From Candidatus Iainarchaeum sp. (GTDB taxonomy: Archaea; Iainarchaeota; Iainarchaeia; Iainarchaeales; GCA-2688035), in the NCBI GenBank assembly GCA_017608725.1, contig JAFCFG010000034.1, positions 1 through 8,109 of the forward strand: 8,109 nt of DNA, given 5' to 3'. Made by a program: the position numbers and the translations under genes. A model generated the notes under the pieces. The model had not been told where the DNA came from. It ran no database searches and saw nothing but the letters and a program-made list of their open reading frames with translations. Positions 4,888 to 8,109 of the stretch are shown one piece after another. Numbering within the stretch: the first letter of the stretch is position 1; the number at the start of each line of letters is the position of its first letter.

Positions 4888-5625
4888 TTACTTTTTCTCC
4901 TTCTTTTCAGTCTTTTTGCCACCGCCTGCCATTGCAATCCTTGCATCCTTCTTCATAACTCCGATTGCACCGCCCTTGCCCCTGTGTGTACTCTTTGTTC
5001 TTTGGCCCCTTACTGTCAGGCCCCAGCTGTGCCTCAGGCCCCTGTAACTCTTTATAAGATTCAATCTCTGCAGGTCTTTTCTCAAACCAAAATCAAGGTC
5101 TGCCATAACCAAATGCCTGTTTTCCCCTGTTTCCAGGTCCCTTCGCCTGTTCAGGTTCCAGTTTGGTATTCCGTGTTTCTCTGGATTCAGCACAATGCCC
5201 TCTAGCTTTTCGTCCAATTGCTCTGGCAACAGCCCAAGCTTGCTGTCAAACGCAATGCCCTCCTCTTGTTCAAAAGCAATTGCAATGTTTCTTGCCATTC
5301 TAGTGCCAATGCCCTTTATCTTTGTCAAAGCCCTGTGAATAGGCAGGTTTCCATCAAGGTCCTTTGCTGCAATTCTAACAATGTACCTGATGTCCTTATT
5401 CTTTCCCCTTTTCTCGCCTTTCTTTGCAAGCTCTTGTTCCTCTTTTTCCCTTGTCCCTTTCCCTTTCTCATCCTTTACTGCCTTTTCATTCTTTTCACTG
5501 CCTTCTTCAATGCTTTCCCCTTTCTCTTCAGCTTCCTTGTTACCAACATTGCCTTTTTCCATGCCCTTCACTTCCTTTTCTGCAGCTGCTTCAGGGTTTT
5601 CCTCTCCTTTTCTTTCCTCTGGCAT
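4888..5625 (-). CDS. rps13: Small ribosomal subunit protein uS13 with a Lys/Glu-rich N-terminal extension
   Basis: uS13 sits at the top of the 30S head and bridges to the 50S and P-site tRNA. The product is 245 residues, against roughly 145-160 for archaeal S13. The first 75 or so residues are Glu/Lys/Gly-rich low complexity. The family core starts near residue 77 with DIRYIVRIAAKDLDG, continues with the helix-hairpin-helix segment ALTKIKGIGTRMARNIA, and has the signature SYRGLRHSWGLTVRGQRTK (193-211). A short lysine-rich end follows. The ATG at 5625 has AGGTGA 9 bases upstream. A later in-frame Met at residue 22 is possible but has no better site and would keep most of the extension anyway. 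It lies 13 bases after eL14 and 11 before uS4. Confidence 0.95.
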   Translation of the reverse strand: MPEERKGEENPEAAAEKEVKGMEKGNVGNKEAEEKGESIEEGSEKNEKAVKDEKGKGTREKEEQELAKKGEKRGKNKDIRYIVRIAAKDLDGNLPIHRALTKIKGIGTRMARNIAIAFEQEEGIAFDSKLGLLPEQLDEKLEGIVLNPEKHGIPNWNLNRRRDLETGENRHLVMADLDFGLRKDLQRLNLIKSYRGLRHSWGLTVRGQRTKSTHRGKGGAIGVMKKDARIAMAGGGKKTEKKEKK

Positions 5626-5638
5626 AAACGAAATTCAC

Positions 5639-5923
5639 CTATTTCTTCTTCCCCTTTTTCCTTTCAGCCGGTTTTCCTTTCTTCTTTTCCTCTATTTCTT
5701 TCTTCGGTTTCTTTGGCTTTGGCTTTTTAATTTCAAGCTTTTTTACATCAACTGTTTCGCCTGTTGGCAGGAGGTGCATTATGTTGCATTTCCTCCGCTT
5801 CACATATTTTCCGCCGATTATTGCAAATCCCTTCTTTTTATCAAATTCAAGTACAACTGCTTTTCTGCCTGCCTCTCTGCCTTTTGTTTTAATGCAAACC
5901 GCTCCAACCTCTAATCCAGCCAT
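5639..5923 (-). CDS. rpl14e: Large ribosomal subunit protein eL14 (L14e)
   Basis: An archaeal/eukaryotic 50S protein with a KOW-type SH3-like barrel. The product is 94 residues. The barrel shows LEVGAVCIKTKGREAGRKAV at the N-terminus, then GFAIIGGKYVKRRKCNIMHLLPT, matching L14e closely. The last 30 residues are almost all Lys, Glu and Pro, a smaller version of the tails on uS13 and uS4. Its ATG directly abuts the eL34 stop (TGAATG), and GGTGAT lies within the last codons of eL34. In other archaea a cytidylate kinase gene often precedes and cbf5/truB follows; neither is here. Confidence 0.94.
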   Translation of the reverse strand: MAGLEVGAVCIKTKGREAGRKAVVLEFDKKKGFAIIGGKYVKRRKCNIMHLLPTGETVDVKKLEIKKPKPKKPKKEIEEKKKGKPAERKKGKKK

Positions 5924-6259
5924 TCAAATCACCTTTACAGCGGAGACATATTTCCGCAGCCTTAGCTCAACTTCATCCAATTTTTTTGTTTTGCTTTCGA
6001 TTTTTGCAGCCTCTTCGACTACAAGTGTTCTGCACTTACTGCATAGAACGCCTGCAAACAGCGCTGTTGGCCTTCTTTCACTTTTGCTAAGCTTTCTTAT
6101 CTTGCTTGCTGGCTTTGAGTGGGGGGTTCCATGCAAAACCGCTTTGCACACCCCGCAATGGTGTTTTCCAGCCTTGTCTCTGACAAAATAGCGCTTGCTC
6201 TTTCCGCTACTTTTTCTCCTGAACTTTTCCTTCTTGCTTCTGTCACTTCTCCTTACCAT
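5924..6259 (-). CDS. rpl34e: Large ribosomal subunit protein eL34 (L34e)
   Basis: A 111-residue zinc-binding 50S protein found in archaea and eukaryotes. The zinc ligands are Cys35 and Cys38 (HHCGVCKAVLHGTP) and Cys73 and Cys76 (GVLCSKC), with the family segment IRKLSKSERRPTALFAGVL between them. The N-terminus is rich in Arg and Lys. The ATG at 6259 is supported by AAGGTG 6 bases upstream and lies inside the DUF106 gene, giving a 17-base overlap. eL34 is not present in all archaea. The C-terminal 30 residues are charged and probably helical. Confidence 0.94.
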   Translation of the reverse strand: MVRRSDRSKKEKFRRKSSGKSKRYFVRDKAGKHHCGVCKAVLHGTPHSKPASKIRKLSKSERRPTALFAGVLCSKCRTLVVEEAAKIESKTKKLDEVELRLRKYVSAVKVI

Positions 6260-6785
6260 TTACAACACCTTGTTTTTCCTTGTTCTGCCCCTTCATTTTT
6301 TTCAGAACCTTGAGTACAATGCTCAGAATAATTAATGTAATCAAGTATGTGATGAAGTACCATTTCAGCCAGCCTGTTGTAAGGCTCCAGCCCACCGGAA
6401 TCCACGAAAGCGGGTTCAGCAGGAAAAACCCTTCAAATTTTGGAACCGGGAAGGGTGTTTCAAACGTGAGGCCACCGTAGAACATGCCAAGCAAAAAGAA
6501 CGCACCAAAGAAAAGAGGCAAACTGAACATCATGTACCGCATGGTTCCCTGCATGCTTTCGCCCATTTCTTCAAACAATTCCTTCTGCAGCTTCGCTACC
6601 TCTCTCTTGCTTTTCTCGTCCTGCTTTCCCATCAATTCCTTTATTCTCTTCTGTTTGTCCTTCATTCTTTGCTGTGCAGCCTTTTGCCTGTCCTTGTCAA
6701 CAAGCTTGCTCTGCAAGAACTTACTTGCCACTACCAAAGCCACTGAAATCAGGCTGATGTCTATTAACGGGCTAACAAAAGCCAT
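6243..6785 (-). CDS. DUF106 / EMC3-TMCO1 family membrane insertase (Oxa1 superfamily)
   Basis: A 180-residue membrane protein of the archaeal DUF106 (Ylp1) family, related to YidC/Oxa1, Get1, EMC3 and TMCO1, which insert membrane proteins. The expected layout is visible: a first membrane helix at about 7-24, a Lys/Gln/Glu-rich cytosolic coiled coil at about 30-75 that in relatives contacts the ribosome or nascent chain, then membrane helices at about 83-104 and 141-161 separated by an aromatic- and proline-rich loop. The C-terminus is basic. First gene of its operon: GGTGAT lies 4 bases before the ATG and a TATA box about 40 bases upstream. It follows secY in many archaea and overlaps rpl34e by 17 bases. 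Family call firm; function by homology. Confidence 0.93.
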   Translation of the reverse strand: MAFVSPLIDISLISVALVVASKFLQSKLVDKDRQKAAQQRMKDKQKRIKELMGKQDEKSKREVAKLQKELFEEMGESMQGTMRYMMFSLPLFFGAFFLLGMFYGGLTFETPFPVPKFEGFFLLNPLSWIPVGWSLTTGWLKWYFITYLITLIILSIVLKVLKKMKGQNKEKQGVVNGKEK

Positions 6786-6812
6786 TTAAATCACCACAAA
6801 AATTCGGTTTTT

Positions 6813-6825
6813 GGGAACTATTCCC
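6813..6825. promoter_or_regulatory. Dyad GGGAA-CTA-TTCCC next to the DUF106 operon TATA box
   Basis: A perfect 5-bp inverted repeat with a 3-bp centre that directly abuts the TATA box on its downstream side and lies between it and the expected transcription start. In archaea, repressors bound here block polymerase or TFB. It could also arise by chance; no second copy is visible in the window. Confidence 0.45.
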
Positions 6826-6833
6826 TATATAAA
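6826..6833 (-). promoter_or_regulatory. TATA box of the DUF106-to-rpoD operon
   Basis: TTTATATA on the minus strand, preceded by GTCCCCA. A start about 25 bases downstream would fall near 6804, giving a leader of about 20 bases that includes the GGTGAT ribosome binding site. A second box, TTTATATT at 6856-6849, lies 23 bp further upstream and could serve as an alternative promoter. Confidence 0.7.
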
Positions 6834-6896
6834 TGGGGACCAGAATAGAATATAAACCATCCAGTTTTTCTTTCACCTTTAACATCACCCAAACAA

Positions 6897-6925
6897 TTTC
6901 CTCATTTAAACAATTTTCCCAGCAG
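6897..6925 (-). repeat. 29-bp duplicate of the secY 3' end
   Basis: This segment matches 7063-7091, the last seven sense codons and stop of secY plus flank, in 27 of 29 bases. Read in the secY frame it encodes the same LLGKLFK-stop; both differences are third-position G-to-A changes. It sits 166 bp downstream of the true secY end and is not attached to any longer secY-like sequence, so it is a fragment, not a gene. Confidence 0.75.
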
Positions 6926-6943
6926 CCGGCAAAATCCGGCTGC
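6922..6943. terminator. Hairpin GCAGCCGG / CCGGCTGC downstream of secY
   Basis: An 8-bp GC-rich perfect inverted repeat with a 6-base loop (CAAAAT on the plus strand), 125 bases after the secY stop. It is the only strong hairpin in the region and may end or protect the secY transcript. No long U tract follows on the minus strand, so the terminator role is a guess. Confidence 0.35.
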
Positions 6944-6948
6944 GATTT

Positions 6949-7050
6949 ATGCCATCTTCGCTCCCTCCGGTCGCTCGATGCCATGTTTTTTCCCATTCAA
7001 TGCCATCTTCGCTCCCTCCGGTCGCTCGATGCCATGTTTTTTCCCATTCA
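6949..7050. repeat. Two perfect 51-bp tandem repeats in the secY-DUF106 gap
   Basis: Copies at 6949-6999 and 7000-7050 are identical over all 51 bases. Each has a GC-rich half (ATGCCATCTTCGCTCC..., ending GGTCGCTCG) and a T-rich half (ATGCCATGTTTTTTCCCAT and TCA). A partial third T-rich half, ATGCCCATGTTTTTTCC, follows at 7051-7067 up to the secY stop. The unit is 17 codons long, so open frames run through it, but I see no protein family in them. Perfect identity suggests a recent duplication. Confidence 0.9.
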
Positions 7051-7067
7051 ATGCCCATGTTTTTTCC

Positions 7068-8109
7068 TCATTTAAACAACTTCCCCAGCAGTGGATGCAT
7101 TGCAAGCATCTGCTCCCTTGCAAGTTCTTCATACAGCCGGTAAACTATGCCTACTGTTAGCAATATCCCTGTTCCGCTTGACAATGTGCCAAGGGCCATG
7201 TTTCCAAAGCCAGCCAGCAAGGCAACGAATATGCTGCCAAGAATCGTTATTGTTGGTATGTACCTGTTCAGAATTCCCTCAATAATTCTCTTGTCCCTTC
7301 TAAATCCCGGAATGTACATCCCTGACCTCTGCAATTGGTCAGCTACAGCTGCTGGGCCTTGGCCACCCATCTGAACCCAAAAGATTCCGAAAACAATGCA
7401 GCTTACAATCAAAACAACCATGTAAACGGTTGCTTGGAAAATCTGCGGTGCCAAAAAGCCCAGGGCTGGCAACAACCCTTCACTGCTTATTCTAACTAAT
7501 ATCTCCTGGAAGAGGTTGAATGGGCTGTTTGTAGCCCATGCGATTACGCCCATCAGCTGGCCCAATATTGGTATGTTCTTTAATAGCTCTGCCCAAAGCC
7601 GGAGGTTTGCAAACAGTGCAATTGCCAGAATCACTGGCAGATTGCTCACATACAAGAGCTTTACTGGGAACCTGCCCCCCATGCCTCTTGTACCCATTGT
7701 TATTGGAATGTTTACATGCATTCCCTCTGCAAATACAACGATTGCAAATATGGCTACTGCGATAAGGATTGGCAGCAGCAGCAGGAAGTTTGCTCCAGTT
7801 GCAAGGGATGCCACGAACTGCATGAGCACACCGCCTGGATCACCCACTCTAGTGCTTGGCCTGAAAATCTGCCAGAAAAATGCCCCGCTTACTCCCCCTG
7901 CAATAAAGAGACCGATTCCTGAACCAATCCCGTACTTTGAAACAATCTCGTCCAGGTAAAGCAGCACAATGCTGCCAAATGCAACCTGCAGAATCACAAA
8001 GACTATCATTCCAGGCATTGCAAGCAATGGTGTTCCGGTGATAGTGTATGCTATTGCTTCAAAGAAGCAGAGGAAAATTGCGAAAAACTTTTGCAGGCTT
8101 TGGAACCTT
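7068..8109 (-). CDS. secY: Protein translocase subunit SecY, C-terminal 346 residues (5' end beyond window)
   Basis: SecY (Sec61 alpha) forms the protein-conducting channel in the cytoplasmic membrane with SecE and SecG/Sec61-beta. The frame stays open to the right edge, so the gene begins outside; archaeal SecY is usually 430-490 residues, so about a quarter is missing. The visible part starts RFQSLQKFFAIFLCFFEAIA, then LDEIVSKYGIGSGIGLFIAGG, the region around TM4, then a long run of membrane helices, FRRDKRIIEGILNRYIP in the large cytosolic loop between TM8 and TM9, GNMALGTLSSGTGILLTVGI in TM10, and the end YEELAREQMLAMHPLLGKLFK. The gene closes the ribosomal spc-type operon; the next gene downstream is the DUF106 insertase, another membrane-insertion factor. 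Confidence 0.97.
   Translation of the reverse strand, partial: RFQSLQKFFAIFLCFFEAIAYTITGTPLLAMPGMIVFVILQVAFGSIVLLYLDEIVSKYGIGSGIGLFIAGGVSGAFFWQIFRPSTRVGDPGGVLMQFVASLATGANFLLLLPILIAVAIFAIVVFAEGMHVNIPITMGTRGMGGRFPVKLLYVSNLPVILAIALFANLRLWAELLKNIPILGQLMGVIAWATNSPFNLFQEILVRISSEGLLPALGFLAPQIFQATVYMVVLIVSCIVFGIFWVQMGGQGPAAVADQLQRSGMYIPGFRRDKRIIEGILNRYIPTITILGSIFVALLAGFGNMALGTLSSGTGILLTVGIVYRLYEELAREQMLAMHPLLGKLFK

Noticed and set aside
6866..6896. Box C/D guide RNA, from GTGATGT on the minus strand
   Set aside because: The box C match is imperfect and no box D CTGA lies at a suitable distance.
6772..6996. 74-residue minus-strand open frame over the DUF106 promoter
   Set aside because: It covers the TATA box, dyad and start of DUF106 in another frame, and part of it is the repeat and the secY-end copy. 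No family features.
6949..7067. CRISPR array
   Set aside because: Only two full units, head to tail with no unique spacers, and no cas genes.
6947..7132. 61-residue minus-strand open frame containing a 17-residue tandem repeat
   Set aside because: It is the 51-bp repeat read in a frame that stays open because 51 is divisible by three. It overlaps the secY 3' end out of frame, has no good ribosome binding site and no family features.

Overview
The window is archaeal. It holds an almost gap-free run of archaeal-type ribosomal protein genes (eL14, eL34, eL18, uS13, uS4, uS11, uL13, uS9, uS2), two archaeal/eukaryotic RNA polymerase subunits (RpoD = Rpb3/Rpb11 relative, RpoN = Rpb10), the end of SecY, an EMC3/TMCO1-type membrane insertase (DUF106) and a MEMO-family protein. 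Every protein gene reads on the minus strand. Start sites carry GGTGA(T) or GGAGG ribosome binding sites, promoters have TATA boxes, and the single tRNA gene lacks an encoded CCA and has bulge-helix-bulge introns. The lineage cannot be fixed from sequence alone; the compact gene set would suit a small-genome archaeon (a DPANN-type lineage is a guess, not a result).

Layout in transcription order (right to left). (1) 8109-7068: C-terminal 346 residues of SecY. (2) 7067-6786: the only long gene-free stretch (about 280 bp), with two 51-bp tandem repeats, a short hairpin, a 29-bp duplicate of the secY 3' end, and the promoter of the next operon with an operator-like dyad beside its TATA box. (3) 6785-2898: seven tightly packed genes, DUF106 insertase, eL34, eL14, uS13, uS4, uS11, RpoD. 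(4) 2863-2734: a leucine tRNA gene (UAA), 130 nt long, best explained by two introns of 22 and 24 nt. (5) 2733-2587: promoter and leader of the next operon, with two GCAATTGC palindromes that can form a hairpin. (6) 2586-1: eL18, uL13, uS9, RpoN, uS2 and the start of a MEMO-family gene that runs off the window.

The genes cover protein synthesis and membrane insertion: small- and large-subunit ribosomal proteins, two RNA polymerase assembly/platform subunits, the Sec translocon channel and an Oxa1-superfamily insertase. Compared with the usual archaeal order the cluster is pared down: no rpoK or enolase gene between rpoN and rps2, and no adenylate kinase, cytidylate kinase or cbf5/truB gene between secY and rps13. 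The most unusual points are the two-intron tRNA-Leu, the long Lys/Glu-rich tails on neighbouring uS13 and uS4, the repeat-bearing secY/DUF106 intergenic region and the palindromic leader of the eL18 operon.
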